NCBI RefSeq assembly: GCF_007671725.1 | Contig: NZ_VCNM01000002.1 | Location: 1,116,001-1,180,000, forward strand | Length of the DNA stretch: 64,000 bases | Origin: Halorubrum depositum | GTDB lineage: Archaea > Halobacteriota > Halobacteria > Halobacteriales > Haloferacaceae | Direction: 5' to 3' | Part shown: positions 17,335-25,273 of the stretch, piece after piece | How positions within the stretch are numbered: the stretch's first letter is position 1 | How the letters are laid out: each line of letters begins with the position of its first letter | Notes under the pieces: model-generated | What the model was told of the DNA's origin: nothing | The model's database searches: none | What the model saw: only the letters and a program-made list of their open reading frames with translations | Position numbers and translations under genes: made by a program

Positions 17335-17393
17335 ATTCTCGAGAGAATCCCCGAATAAGAACCCTCTTATAAATCCGGGGTGGACGGAGCGGT
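17335..17393 (+). promoter_or_regulatory. Promoter and candidate operator of the RHH gene
   Basis: The inverted repeat ATTCTC-GA-GAGAAT (17335-17348) lies 17 bases upstream of the TATA box CTTATAAAT (17366-17374). The ATG at 17394 is 28 bases from that box, so the mRNA should be leaderless. The palindrome is the likely autoregulatory site for the ribbon-helix-helix protein. Confidence 0.5.
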
Positions 17394-17600
17394 ATGCCCA
17401 AAATAAGCGTCGAGATCCCGGGCGAACTGCTCGAGGACCTCGACGAGCACGTCGGCGACGACGGGAAGTTCGTGAACCGCAGCGACGCCGTCCGAGCGTC
17501 GATCCGGAAGACGCTCGACCTGCTCGACGAGATCGACGCGCGCCACGACCGGCTCGACTCCGCGAGCGACGCGGGCGACGACGAGGCGGACGATGAGTAG
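17394..17600 (+). CDS. Ribbon-helix-helix (CopG family) regulator
   Basis: 68-residue protein. The N-terminal strand PKISVEIPGELLEDLDEHV and the helix-turn-helix part FVNRSDAVRASIRKTLDLLDEID match the RHH fold that inserts a two-stranded sheet into the major groove as a dimer. The C-terminal tail is acidic. It overlaps the start of the VUT transporter by eight bases, so the pair is translationally coupled and the regulator may control transporter expression. No toxin partner is present, so an antitoxin role is unlikely. Confidence 0.85.
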   Translation: MPKISVEIPGELLEDLDEHVGDDGKFVNRSDAVRASIRKTLDLLDEIDARHDRLDSASDAGDDEADDE

Positions 17601-18318
17601 CCGGACCCGGGGAGCCGCCGGGACCGACGGTCCCTTCGCGGCCGACCCGTTCGACCGCTCCGCGGTGGCCGCGGTCGGACTGATCACCCTGTTCGTCGTC
17701 GCGCTCGCGACCGCGCAGCTCACCGCCGCGAAGGTGATCGCGCTCCCGCTGCCGGTCGCACTCCCGGTCGTCGGCCCCGAGATCGTCCTGCCGGGCGCCG
17801 CGCTCGCGTACGCGCTCACGTTCCTCGCGTCCGACTGCTACGCCGAGCTGTACGGCCGCCGCGCGACGCAGGTGGTCGTCAACGTCGCGTTCCTCGCGAA
17901 CTTCCTCGTGCTCGCCCTCGTCTGGTCGACGCTCGCCGCGCCGGGCGTGAACCCCGAGGTCTCGGCCGCGTTCGAGACCGCGCTCGGCCCCGCGACGAAC
18001 GTCGTCGCCGGGAGCCTGCTGGCGTACGTCGTGAGCCAGAACTGGGACGTGTTCGTCTTCCACGCGATCCGCGAGCGCACCGGCGAGCGCCTGCTGTGGC
18101 TGCGCAACGTCGCCTCGACCGCGAGCAGTCAGGCGCTCGACACCGCGATATTCGTCGGCGTCGCCTTCTACGCCGCCCCGGTCCTGCTCGGCGTCGGTGA
18201 CCCCCTCCCGGGGAGCGTCCTCCTCGCGCTCGGGCTCGGCCAGTACCTCCTCAAGCTCGCGATCGCCGTCCTCGACACGCCGATCGTCTACCTCGTCGTC
18301 GGCGCCGTGCGCGAGTAG
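17593..18318 (+). CDS. VUT family queuosine/deazapurine precursor transporter
   Basis: Integral membrane protein of 241 residues with six or seven TM segments. The family signature is visible: LTAAKVIALPL in TM1 and LTFLASDCYAELYGRRAT after TM2, including the D-C-Y-x-E-x-Y-G pattern typical of YhhQ/QPTR proteins. These import deazapurine bases such as preQ0; in archaea this could feed archaeosine formation in tRNA, which is inference. The ATG at 17593 lies within the preceding RHH gene. Confidence 0.85.
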   Translation: MSSRTRGAAGTDGPFAADPFDRSAVAAVGLITLFVVALATAQLTAAKVIALPLPVALPVVGPEIVLPGAALAYALTFLASDCYAELYGRRATQVVVNVAFLANFLVLALVWSTLAAPGVNPEVSAAFETALGPATNVVAGSLLAYVVSQNWDVFVFHAIRERTGERLLWLRNVASTASSQALDTAIFVGVAFYAAPVLLGVGDPLPGSVLLALGLGQYLLKLAIAVLDTPIVYLVVGAVRE

Positions 18319-18341
18319 ACGACCCGACTCTCCGCCGCCGT

Positions 18342-19388
18342 TTATATCGCCCAGCCACCGCCGACCGCCAGCTCACGCGCGGGTCGCGCGGGGAGGTCAG
18401 CGGGCACGCGCTCGAAGGCGTCGCCGGCATCGTCGGTCCGATACAGTCCCTCGTCGTTGAGCGCCCAGACCTCCCCGGGCTCCCGGCCGCCCGCGAGGAC
18501 CGCTCGGTAGGTCCCCGATCCAGTGGGCATCCCCCGGTCGTCGAGACGCTCGAAGCGCGGCCCCGCGGTCGAACCGCCGCTCGCCCGGTCCCCGTCGGTT
18601 CGGTCCGTCGTCCGCCGGTAGAGGTACGCCTCGCCGCGGCGGTGGGCGGCGTTCGCGCCCGACGCCGCGCTCACGAGGACCGTCTCGGGGTCGCCCGGGT
18701 CGACCGCGATCCCCCAGACGTAGGCGTGGTCGAGCCCCCGAGCGACGACGCGCCACGTCTGCCCTCGGTCGCGGCTCTCCGCGAACCCGTCGCCCGCGGC
18801 CGAGTAGACCCGATCGGGCGCGTTCGGGTGCGTCGCGAGCGCGTGGTTGTCGCGCCGGGAGCCCTCGGGCCGGTCGACCCACGTCTCGCCGCCGTCCGGC
18901 GTGACGAGGAGCGCGCCCGCCTCGACGCCGACGAACCAGCGCTCCGGGTCCGCCGGACAGGGCTCGAGACACCGGACGTGGTGGGTGTCCGGGCGCGGCG
19001 GGAACGACCACTCCGACGACGAGGGAACGTCGGTCAGGCCCGCGACCGGCTCGACCGTCTCGCCGCCGTCGGTCGACCGGTATATCCGCGAGGGCTCCGT
19101 TCCGACCCAGACGACCGCGGGGTCGTGCGGGCTCGTCGCGACCGCGGTGACCGCGTCCGGCCCCGTCCCGCCGGGCCCGAGCGTCTCGGCAGCGACCCGC
19201 TCGAACGTCTCGCCGCCGTCGACGGAGCGGAACAGCCCGGCGTCGAAGGTGCCGGCGAGCACGCGGGCGTCGGAAGTGACCGAGAGGCACTCGATTGCGC
19301 GGTCCGCCAGCCGCTCGTCGACCTCGCCCGTCTCGGGATCGACGAGGCGGAGCCCGTCGCCGTAGGCCGCGTAGAGGCGCGTGGACAT
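18342..19388 (-). CDS. BNR/sialidase-type beta-propeller protein
   Basis: 348 residues built of repeated propeller blades. Asp-box-like motifs recur: SVDGGETFERV, STDGGETVEPV, TPDGGETWVD, SRDRGQTWRVV, TDDAGDAFERV. No signal peptide is seen, so it is probably cytoplasmic. Such proteins are annotated as exo-sialidase-like or Ycf48-like glycosidase folds, but catalytic residues cannot be identified, and a binding function is as likely. The ATG at 19388 (MSTRLYAAYGDGLRLVD) was preferred over the longer frame, which enters the promoter of the next gene. Confidence 0.8.
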   Translation of the reverse strand: MSTRLYAAYGDGLRLVDPETGEVDERLADRAIECLSVTSDARVLAGTFDAGLFRSVDGGETFERVAAETLGPGGTGPDAVTAVATSPHDPAVVWVGTEPSRIYRSTDGGETVEPVAGLTDVPSSSEWSFPPRPDTHHVRCLEPCPADPERWFVGVEAGALLVTPDGGETWVDRPEGSRRDNHALATHPNAPDRVYSAAGDGFAESRDRGQTWRVVARGLDHAYVWGIAVDPGDPETVLVSAASGANAAHRRGEAYLYRRTTDRTDGDRASGGSTAGPRFERLDDRGMPTGSGTYRAVLAGGREPGEVWALNDEGLYRTDDAGDAFERVPADLPARPARELAVGGGWAI

Positions 19389-19469
19389 GAAGGAGAGTTC
19401 GACGCCTCGCGACAAAAGCCTTCGACGGGCGCAAGAGACTTATCGGCCGCCGCCGTGTGAACGGTAAGC

Positions 19470-20201
19470 ATGGACCTCCGCGTGCAGGGTGACGTTCCCC
19501 CCGATCCGTTCCTCGGCGCCGCCGACCTGTTTGAGACCGAGTGCTCGCTCGCCGACCCCGTCCACGTGAAGGTGCGCGAGGACCCCGACGAGCGGACGTG
19601 GGCCGGCCACTACGACGGCTACCACGTCCTTAACGTCTCGAAGCGCGCCGCCACCAGCGCGATGGCCCGCGAGCTGGCCGTTCACGAGCTCTCGCACATG
19701 GCTCGGTACGAGGAGGGCCACGCCTCCCACGTCCAGTCGACCGAGGAGGCGCTGTATCTGGGGCTCTCCGGCGAGGAGGTGGAGCGCCGCAAGCTCGCGC
19801 ACTGCTACCAGATCGCGAACCACATGAAGGACATCTACGCCGACGACATCACGCTCTCCGTCGCGCCCGCGGACAAGCTCCTCGGCTTCCTCGAATCCAC
19901 CCTCGCGGCTGCGGTCGCCGACCGCCCCGCCGTCTCGCGGGACGGCTCGCCGCCCGTGACGGCCGGCGCCGACCCGGAGATCACCGCCGTCAACGCCGCG
20001 TTCGCGCTCGCCTTGGTCGAGCGCCACGACATCGCCGGGGCGGACCACCGGATATACGACCTCGCGCGCGCCGCCGGCAGCGACACCGACGCGGTCGACG
20101 TCGACGCGTTCAAGGAGCGCTTCCTCGCGCTCGGTCCCGACCCCTCCGAGAGCGACTACCGGAAGGCGCTCGTCGCCGCCGCGCGGGCGTACGCGGTATA
20201 A
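19470..20201 (+). CDS. DUF5781 family protein with HExxH motif
   Basis: 243 residues of a conserved haloarchaeal family. The motif HELSHMARYEEGH (about residues 72-84) is an HExxH zinc-metallopeptidase signature, followed by conserved STEEALYL and HCYQIANHMKDIYADDITL. The latter half is helical. No signal or TM segment is present. A cytoplasmic metalloprotease is plausible but not shown. The stop TAA lies inside a TATAAAAA run that, on the opposite strand, is the T-rich end of the repeat element copy 2. Confidence 0.8.
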   Translation: MDLRVQGDVPPDPFLGAADLFETECSLADPVHVKVREDPDERTWAGHYDGYHVLNVSKRAATSAMARELAVHELSHMARYEEGHASHVQSTEEALYLGLSGEEVERRKLAHCYQIANHMKDIYADDITLSVAPADKLLGFLESTLAAAVADRPAVSRDGSPPVTAGADPEITAVNAAFALALVERHDIAGADHRIYDLARAAGSDTDAVDVDAFKERFLALGPDPSESDYRKALVAAARAYAV

Positions 20202-20390
20202 AAACGACTCGCGGCGGCGCGTGCCTCCGAGCGGGCCATCGGCCCGCGAGGAGCACGCGCGAGGGAGTCAGGCGCCCGAAGCAACGCGGAGGGCGCCTGA
20301 CGAGGCTGGGAAGGGGTGAGGTGCCGTACGGTTGCAGTCGGGTGGGGCTTTGCGGGCGTTCACCGCTGGTCCACCGTCGACCATTATAAA
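20202..20390 (-). repeat. Dispersed structured element, copy 2 (putative ncRNA gene)
   Basis: Shortest member of the family. Minus strand: TATA box TTTATAAT (20390-20383), predicted start GAAC at 20361-20358, then the GCAAAGCCCCACCC block. It ends with a hairpin, outer stem GCGCGTGC/GCACGCGC (20217-20224 with 20253-20260) and inner stem GCGGGCC/GGCCCGC with a 3-nt loop. A TTTTTATA run follows and overlaps the stop codon of the upstream gene. The CAAAGGGGCAGCC arm of the first hairpin is missing, so this copy is degraded or divergent. It lies between two convergent genes. Confidence 0.55.
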
Positions 20391-20452
20391 TAGACAAACA
20401 AGCGACCGGACCTCGTCACTGCGTCACCGACGAAACCACGTGTATAACCGTC

Positions 20453-21829
20453 CTATGCCGCGTCGTCGGCCGTCGTCTCCGCCTCACCGACTCCCGCGTT
20501 CTCGCCGTCGTCGACGTCGAGCACAGTCACGCGCGCCGACATGATCCGGGTGTTGTCCACGCGCTCGATGCGGATCCGGACCCCGTCGAACTCGATCTCC
20601 TCGCCCTCCTCGACGAGCCGGCCGGCGCGGTTGAAGACGAAGCCGGCGAGCGTCTCGAACTCCTCGCCCTCGGGGAGGTCGATGCCGAGGATCTCGTTGA
20701 CCTCGTCGATGTTCACCTCGCCCTGGACGACGGCGACGTTCTCCTCGAGGAACTCGACGGGCGCCTCCTCGTCTCCCTCCAGGATCTCGCCGACGATCTC
20801 CTCGACCATGTCTTCGAGGGTGATGATCCCCTCCGTGGTGCCGAACTCGTCGATGACGGTGACCATCTGGAGGCGGTTGTCCTGCATCTCCGCGAGCAGC
20901 TCGTCGGCGTTCTTCGACTCGGGGACGTGCAGCGTCGGCTTGACGACCCGCGCCAGCGACGGCTCACCCTCGGAGTAGCGCAGCTCGCGGACCAGGTCCC
21001 GGACGGTCACCACGCCGATGATGTTGTCGAGGTTCCCCTCGTAGACGGGGACGCGCTCGTGGTCCGCCTGGATGCACGTCTCGATCGCCTCCTCGACCGA
21101 CGACTCCTTCGCGACCGCGGTGACGTCGAGGCGGGGCGTCATCACCTCCTTGGCGATGGTGTTGTTGAACCGGAAGATGCGGTCGAGCATCTCGCGTTCC
21201 TCCTCCTCGATGACGCCCTCGCGCTCGCCCGTCTCGATGATGTCCTGTATCTCGTCGCGGGTGACGTACGTCGACTCGATGGCCGCCGACCCGCCGATGA
21301 CGCTGTTGACGCCCTTCACGATGTAGTCGAACAGGACCACGAGGGGGTAGAGCGCGTACTCAGAGGCCTTCAGCGGGCGCGCGATCCGGAGCGCCCACGA
21401 CTCGGTGTTCTCGACGGCGTACGACTTGGGCGCGCTCTCGCCGAAGATCAACACCAGCGTCGTGATCCCGAACGTCGTCGCCAGGACGGACTGCCCGCTG
21501 GAGAGGTAAAATCCGAACAGCGCGGTCGCGATGGAGGTCATCGCGACGTTGACGATGTTGTTGCCGACGAGGATCGTCACCAGCAGCCGGTGGGGGTTCG
21601 CCTTCATGTCGCGGATCGTCTCCGCGCCCGTGACCCCCTCGTCGACGAGGCTGTCCACGCGGTGTTGCGGCAGCGAGAACATCGCGATCTCCGACGAGGA
21701 GAAGAACGCGGACAGGCCGATCAGCGTCAGGATGGCGAGGACGCCGAGGACCGTCACCGCGTTCTCCCCCGGCATCGGCAGCTGTAGCAGATCGGCCGTC
21801 AGCGCGCTCGGCGGCAAGCCCATGTTCAT
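20453..21829 (-). CDS. CNNM/CorC-type membrane protein (DUF21, CBS pair, CorC_HlyC)
   Basis: 458 residues. The N-terminal DUF21 domain has four hydrophobic segments (about 20-165) with SAFFSSSEIAMFSL and GNNIVNVAMTSIATALFG. The pair of CBS domains follows (about 215-335; VMTPRLDVTAVAKESSVEEAI and VVTVRDLVREL). A CorC_HlyC transporter-associated domain (about 355-440; VQGEVNIDEVNEILGIDLPEGEEFETLAGFVFNR) completes the family layout. Relatives export or control magnesium/sodium; older annotation calls them hemolysins. Two ATGs two codons apart are possible starts. Confidence 0.93.
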   Translation of the reverse strand: MNMGLPPSALTADLLQLPMPGENAVTVLGVLAILTLIGLSAFFSSSEIAMFSLPQHRVDSLVDEGVTGAETIRDMKANPHRLLVTILVGNNIVNVAMTSIATALFGFYLSSGQSVLATTFGITTLVLIFGESAPKSYAVENTESWALRIARPLKASEYALYPLVVLFDYIVKGVNSVIGGSAAIESTYVTRDEIQDIIETGEREGVIEEEEREMLDRIFRFNNTIAKEVMTPRLDVTAVAKESSVEEAIETCIQADHERVPVYEGNLDNIIGVVTVRDLVRELRYSEGEPSLARVVKPTLHVPESKNADELLAEMQDNRLQMVTVIDEFGTTEGIITLEDMVEEIVGEILEGDEEAPVEFLEENVAVVQGEVNIDEVNEILGIDLPEGEEFETLAGFVFNRAGRLVEEGEEIEFDGVRIRIERVDNTRIMSARVTVLDVDDGENAGVGEAETTADDAA

Positions 21830-21974
21830 TCGTCTTCCGTCGGCGGATGGTTAAAGGATTACCTTCGACACCCCGGGTCGCCGGACGATCCGACGGATCG
21901 ACGGCGGAATCGGACGAGTCACGGAGCGTGCCGCGGCCGACACGATTACACGTCCCGCGGCCGAACCGATCGCC

Positions 21975-22304
21975 ATGACGGAGCCACAGATCACCCTGTA
22001 CAGACTGCAGGCGTGCCCCTACTGCGAGCGCGTCGTCCGGACCCTGAACCGGTTCGGGCTGGAGTACGAGTCCCGGTACGTCGAGCCGATGCACTCGGAG
22101 CGGAACGTCGTGAAGCGCGTCTCCGGCGCCCGGAGCGTCCCGGCGATCGTCGACCGCGAGACCGGCGTGACGATGTCCGAGAGCGCGAACATCGTGGAGT
22201 ACCTGGAAGGGACGTACGGCGGCGCGGCGACCGACGGGGGCCGCGCAGCCGACGACGCGGCGACCGACGGGGGCCGCGCGGTCGACGCCGAGGGAGGTGC
22301 CTGA
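21975..22304 (+). CDS. Glutaredoxin-like / GST N-terminal domain protein
   Basis: 109 residues with a thioredoxin fold: ITLYRLQACPYCERVVRTLNRFGL gives a CPYC redox motif at about 15-18, then SVPAIVDRETGVTMSESANIVEYLE with the cis-proline and glutathione-type ligand site. Haloarchaea lack glutathione and use gamma-glutamylcysteine, so it is probably a redoxin using that thiol. The last 30 residues are a low-complexity tail with a tandem duplication of ATDGGRA. It is cotranscribed with the peroxiredoxin-like gene, 1 base downstream. Confidence 0.9.
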   Translation: MTEPQITLYRLQACPYCERVVRTLNRFGLEYESRYVEPMHSERNVVKRVSGARSVPAIVDRETGVTMSESANIVEYLEGTYGGAATDGGRAADDAATDGGRAVDAEGGA

Positions 22305-22305
22305 G

Positions 22306-22815
22306 ATGCCCGACTTCGACGTCGTCTCGCTTCCCGAGACGGACCACGTCTCCGAGGGCGACGCCGCCCCCGACTTCACCCGACCTCTCGTGAACGAGGA
22401 GTACTGGGGGGACCGCGCCCTCGACGACGTCGTGAGCGGGCCGACGCTCCTCGTCTTCCATCCGATGGACGGCGCCTTCCAGGCGACGTACCTCTACAAC
22501 ACGATCGACGACCACGGGTGGGCGGACGACCTCGACGTCCTCGGCCTCTCGATCTCGTCGCCGTACGCCCACAAGCGCCTGCTCGCCGAGCGCGGCGAGG
22601 GCGTCCGGATCTTCTCGGACCCCGGCGCGGGCGTGATCGAGGAGTACGGCGTCGCCCACGACATCGACGGCATGACCGGGATCACCGAGACGCGCCCCGC
22701 CGTGTTCCTCCTCGACGCCGACCGCACCGTCGAGTACGCGTGGGTCGCGAGCGAACACCCCGAGTTCCCCGACGCCGAGGCGATCGACGACGCGATCGAC
22801 CGGCTCGTCGACTGA
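22306..22815 (+). CDS. Peroxiredoxin-like (AhpC/TSA fold) protein without cysteine
   Basis: 169 residues of the AhpC/TSA family: GDAAPDFTRPLVN, TLLVFHPMDGAFQATYL, ISSPYAHKRL, RIFSDPGAGVIEEYGVAHDIDG and AVFLLDADRTVEYAW. The position where peroxidases have PxxxTxxC reads PMDGAFQA, and the whole protein has no cysteine, so thiol peroxidase chemistry is impossible. It may be a structural or binding relative. The ATG at 22306 follows GGAGGTG with six bases spacing, one of the few good Shine-Dalgarno sites here. Confidence 0.85.
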   Translation: MPDFDVVSLPETDHVSEGDAAPDFTRPLVNEEYWGDRALDDVVSGPTLLVFHPMDGAFQATYLYNTIDDHGWADDLDVLGLSISSPYAHKRLLAERGEGVRIFSDPGAGVIEEYGVAHDIDGMTGITETRPAVFLLDADRTVEYAWVASEHPEFPDAEAIDDAIDRLVD

Positions 22816-22923
22816 GAGCGCTGTCGACGTCGACTCGACTGAAACCGCCGTCGACGCGTCTCGCTTGCGACCGCTTCGTCCACACACGTCATCCTTTTTT
22901 AAACTGCGGTCGAACGTTCGCGT

Positions 22924-23586
22924 ATGACGGACGACGCCGAGGACCGGGAGCCTCGCACCGGGTCCGATCCGGACCCCGGACGCGACGCGGCGAATCGCCG
23001 GGAGGACGTGCGGCGCGCGGCCGCGGCGGTCGCCGACGGCGAGCTCGTCGTCTACCCCACGGAGACGGTGTACGGGCTCGGCGGCGACGCGCTCGACCCG
23101 GACGCCGTCGAGCGCGTGTTCGACCTGAAGGGCCGCGACCGGTCGAACCCGCTCTCACTGGGCGTCGCGAGCGTCGACGACGCGCTGCGCTACGCCCGCC
23201 CGACGGAGTTCGCGGTGGCGTTCGCCCGGGCGTTCCTCCCCGGTCCCGTGACGGTCGTCGTCGAGCGCGGCGACGCGGTCCCCGACGCGCTCACCGCCGG
23301 GAGCGACCGGGTCGGGATCCGCGTCCCCGACCAGCCGGTCGCGCGGGCGCTCCTCCGCGAGACCGGCCCGCTCACCGCGACGAGCGCGAACGTCTCCGGG
23401 ACCGGCAGCGTCACGCGCCTCGACGACCTCGACGACCGGATCCGGGAGGGCGTCGGGGCGGTGATCGACGACGGCGAGACGCCCGGGACTGAGAGCACCG
23501 TCGTCGACCCGGAGGCGGGAACGATTCACCGCCGCGGCGCGATGGCCGGCGCGACCGAGGCGTGGCTGGCGGACCCGCCGGTGTAA
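22924..23586 (+). CDS. L-threonylcarbamoyladenylate synthase (YrdC/Sua5 domain)
   Basis: Makes threonylcarbamoyl-AMP from Thr, bicarbonate and ATP, the first step of the t6A37 tRNA modification. The 220 residues hold a single YrdC domain (about 25-210) with VVYPTETVYGLGGDAL, KGRDRSNPLSL and TATSANVSGTGSV, which form the substrate and ATP pocket. The C-terminal Sua5 domain is absent, so this is the short TsaC-type form. The first 22 residues are an acidic leader. A TATA-like TTTTTTAAA lies about 25 bases before the ATG. Confidence 0.93.
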   Translation: MTDDAEDREPRTGSDPDPGRDAANRREDVRRAAAAVADGELVVYPTETVYGLGGDALDPDAVERVFDLKGRDRSNPLSLGVASVDDALRYARPTEFAVAFARAFLPGPVTVVVERGDAVPDALTAGSDRVGIRVPDQPVARALLRETGPLTATSANVSGTGSVTRLDDLDDRIREGVGAVIDDGETPGTESTVVDPEAGTIHRRGAMAGATEAWLADPPV

Positions 23587-23618
23587 CGCGGGAGTGGGAG
23601 TAGAACAGACCGCGAGCC

Positions 23619-23885
23619 TCAGACCGCGAGCTCGCCCTTCTCGCTCAGCACCTCGACCTCCTCGGCGTCGACCGCGTCGACGTCGAGCCAGTGAGGGACG
23701 TACTCGCGCTTGTCGTACGCCTCGCGCTCGTCCTCGGTGCCGACGGTGCACCAGAGCTGGGGCTCGTCCGGGCCGTGCCAGCCGCCCTGCACGTTGATGC
23801 CGAAACAGACCAGCTCCTCGCCCTCGTACTCTATCACCGCGTCCCGCCGGATCCCGGGGTCGCCGCGAATGATGAGGTGTTGCAT
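23619..23885 (-). CDS. Conserved haloarchaeal protein (HAH_0734-like)
   Basis: 88 residues with the conserved pattern LIIRGDPGIRRDAVIEYEGEELVCFGINVQGGWHGPDEPQLWCTVGTEDERE. It looks like the small family named after HAH_0734 of Haloarcula; that match is from memory. It is soluble, with two cysteines that are not arranged as a redox motif. No function is known. It is convergent with the TsaC gene. Confidence 0.75.
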   Translation of the reverse strand: MQHLIIRGDPGIRRDAVIEYEGEELVCFGINVQGGWHGPDEPQLWCTVGTEDEREAYDKREYVPHWLDVDAVDAEEVEVLSEKGELAV

Positions 23886-24178
23886 ATCCCGTCGTTCGCG
23901 GGTTCCGTGCTTAATCGCTTCGATACGGGAGGTCGTCGGCCTCGAAGACCGATGAGGCCGCGTCGCTGAATCCGATGACGGCGGTGTCCACAGGCGCGGC
24001 GAGGAGACGACGCGTCGGACTAACTGCCATCAATTGCTAACATACGTCATAGTACGCCGCCTCGCGGTTTCCGGTTCGGGGGCGCGCGGGACCACACCCT
24101 CGCGAAGCAGCGGATTACGCCGACCGAACCTACGTTTATCCGGAGTATAACCAACGGGCCGACACCCGTCCGGCCGGT
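23886..24178. other. Intergenic region and MoxR promoter
   Basis: About 290 bases. An AT-rich patch around 24026-24055 (CCATCAATTGCTAACATACG) breaks the usual base composition. The likely MoxR promoter is AGTATAA at 24144-24150, about 30 bases before the ATG at 24179. No further features are seen. Confidence 0.4.
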
Positions 24179-25132
24179 ATGAATCCGACGACTGTACAGC
24201 GACGAAGCGACGAAATCCTCGACGAGATCGCCGCGGCCGTGGTCACCGAGCGGGCGACGCTGAAGACCGTTCTCGTTGGGGTGCTCTCCGACGGCCACGT
24301 CCTGCTCGAGGACGTCCCGGGAACCGGAAAGACGCTCACGGCTCGGTCGTTCGCGAACGCGGTCGACGTCTCCTTTTCGCGCATTCAGTTCACCCCCGAC
24401 CTGCTGCCGTCCGACGTCATCGGCTCGAACATCTTCGACGAGAAGGCCCGGAGCTTCGAGTTCCAGCCGGGGCCGGTGTTCGCGAACGTCGTGCTTGCGG
24501 ACGAGATCAACCGAGCCCCGCCGAAGACGCAGGCTGCGCTCTTGGAGGCGATGGAGGAGGGGCAGGTCACCGTCGACGGCGAGACCCACCCGCTCCCTGA
24601 CCCGTTCGTCGTCGTCGCCACGCAGAACCCCGTCGAGATGGACGGGACCTTCGAGCTCCCGGCCGCCCAGAAGGACCGATTCATCGTCAAGACCAGCCTC
24701 GGCTACCCCGACCGAGCCGGCGAACTCGAACTGATCGACCGCCGCGCGGGTCGAGAGGCCTCCTCGCCATCAGTCCGAACGGTCTGCTCGCTTGACACGC
24801 TCACTCAGCTCCGACGCGTTCCGGAGTCGGTTCGCGTGGAGAGCGGCGTTCGGGAGTACCTCGTCGACGTCGCCCGCGCGACGCGAACGGACGAGCGCGT
24901 GAACACGGGCGTGTCGCCGCGGGGGGTTCAGCGGTTCTTCGAGGTCGTGAGAACCCACGCCGCGCTCATGGGTCGGACCTACGCGACGCCGGACGACGTG
25001 AAGGCGATGGCGCCGTCCGCGTTGTCCCACCGGATAGTGGTGACCCCCGACGCGCGCGTTTCGGGCGTCTCGACGACCGAGATCGTCGACGATATCCTCT
25101 CGGATATGCCGGTGCCGCAGCTTCGCGCCTGA
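24179..25132 (+). CDS. MoxR family AAA+ ATPase
   Basis: 317-residue chaperone-like ATPase. Walker A is LLEDVPGTGKT (about 39-49) and Walker B VVLADEINRAPPKTQAALLEAMEEGQV (about 103-130). Sensor 1 is VVATQNPVEMDGTFELPAAQKDRF, and the arginine finger and lid follow. MoxR proteins work with DUF58 and von Willebrand-type partners, and here a DUF58 operon is next door. That operon is on the opposite strand and converges on moxR, unlike the usual co-directional arrangement. A fragment of coding-like sequence follows the stop. Confidence 0.95.
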   Translation: MNPTTVQRRSDEILDEIAAAVVTERATLKTVLVGVLSDGHVLLEDVPGTGKTLTARSFANAVDVSFSRIQFTPDLLPSDVIGSNIFDEKARSFEFQPGPVFANVVLADEINRAPPKTQAALLEAMEEGQVTVDGETHPLPDPFVVVATQNPVEMDGTFELPAAQKDRFIVKTSLGYPDRAGELELIDRRAGREASSPSVRTVCSLDTLTQLRRVPESVRVESGVREYLVDVARATRTDERVNTGVSPRGVQRFFEVVRTHAALMGRTYATPDDVKAMAPSALSHRIVVTPDARVSGVSTTEIVDDILSDMPVPQLRA

Positions 25133-25253
25133 GCGGTACGACTGCACGCTCGAGATCGACTCGCTCGTCCCGGTCGACCCCGTCGACTCGGCCGGCGCTG
25201 CCAATTCAGAGAGATACCGACGGATCCCGTACCGGACGCTCGCCCCGGCGTGA
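25131..25253 (+). pseudogene. Possible 3' remnant of a gene deleted downstream of moxR
   Basis: In the frame beginning at 25131 the sequence reads ERYDCTLEIDSLVPVDPVDS and continues to a TGA at 25251-25253, with about 40 sense codons and almost only G or C in third positions. It has no start codon of its own and begins at the moxR stop in another frame. The codon pattern is that of a real gene end. The parent protein is not recognisable. It would fit loss of the gene once located between moxR and its operon partner. Confidence 0.4.
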
Positions 25254-25273
25254 CACCGACCGACGAGCGCGGG

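Noticed and set aside
17394-18318. Toxin-antitoxin pair for the RHH gene
   Set aside because: The coupled gene is a polytopic transporter with VUT motifs, not a small toxin.
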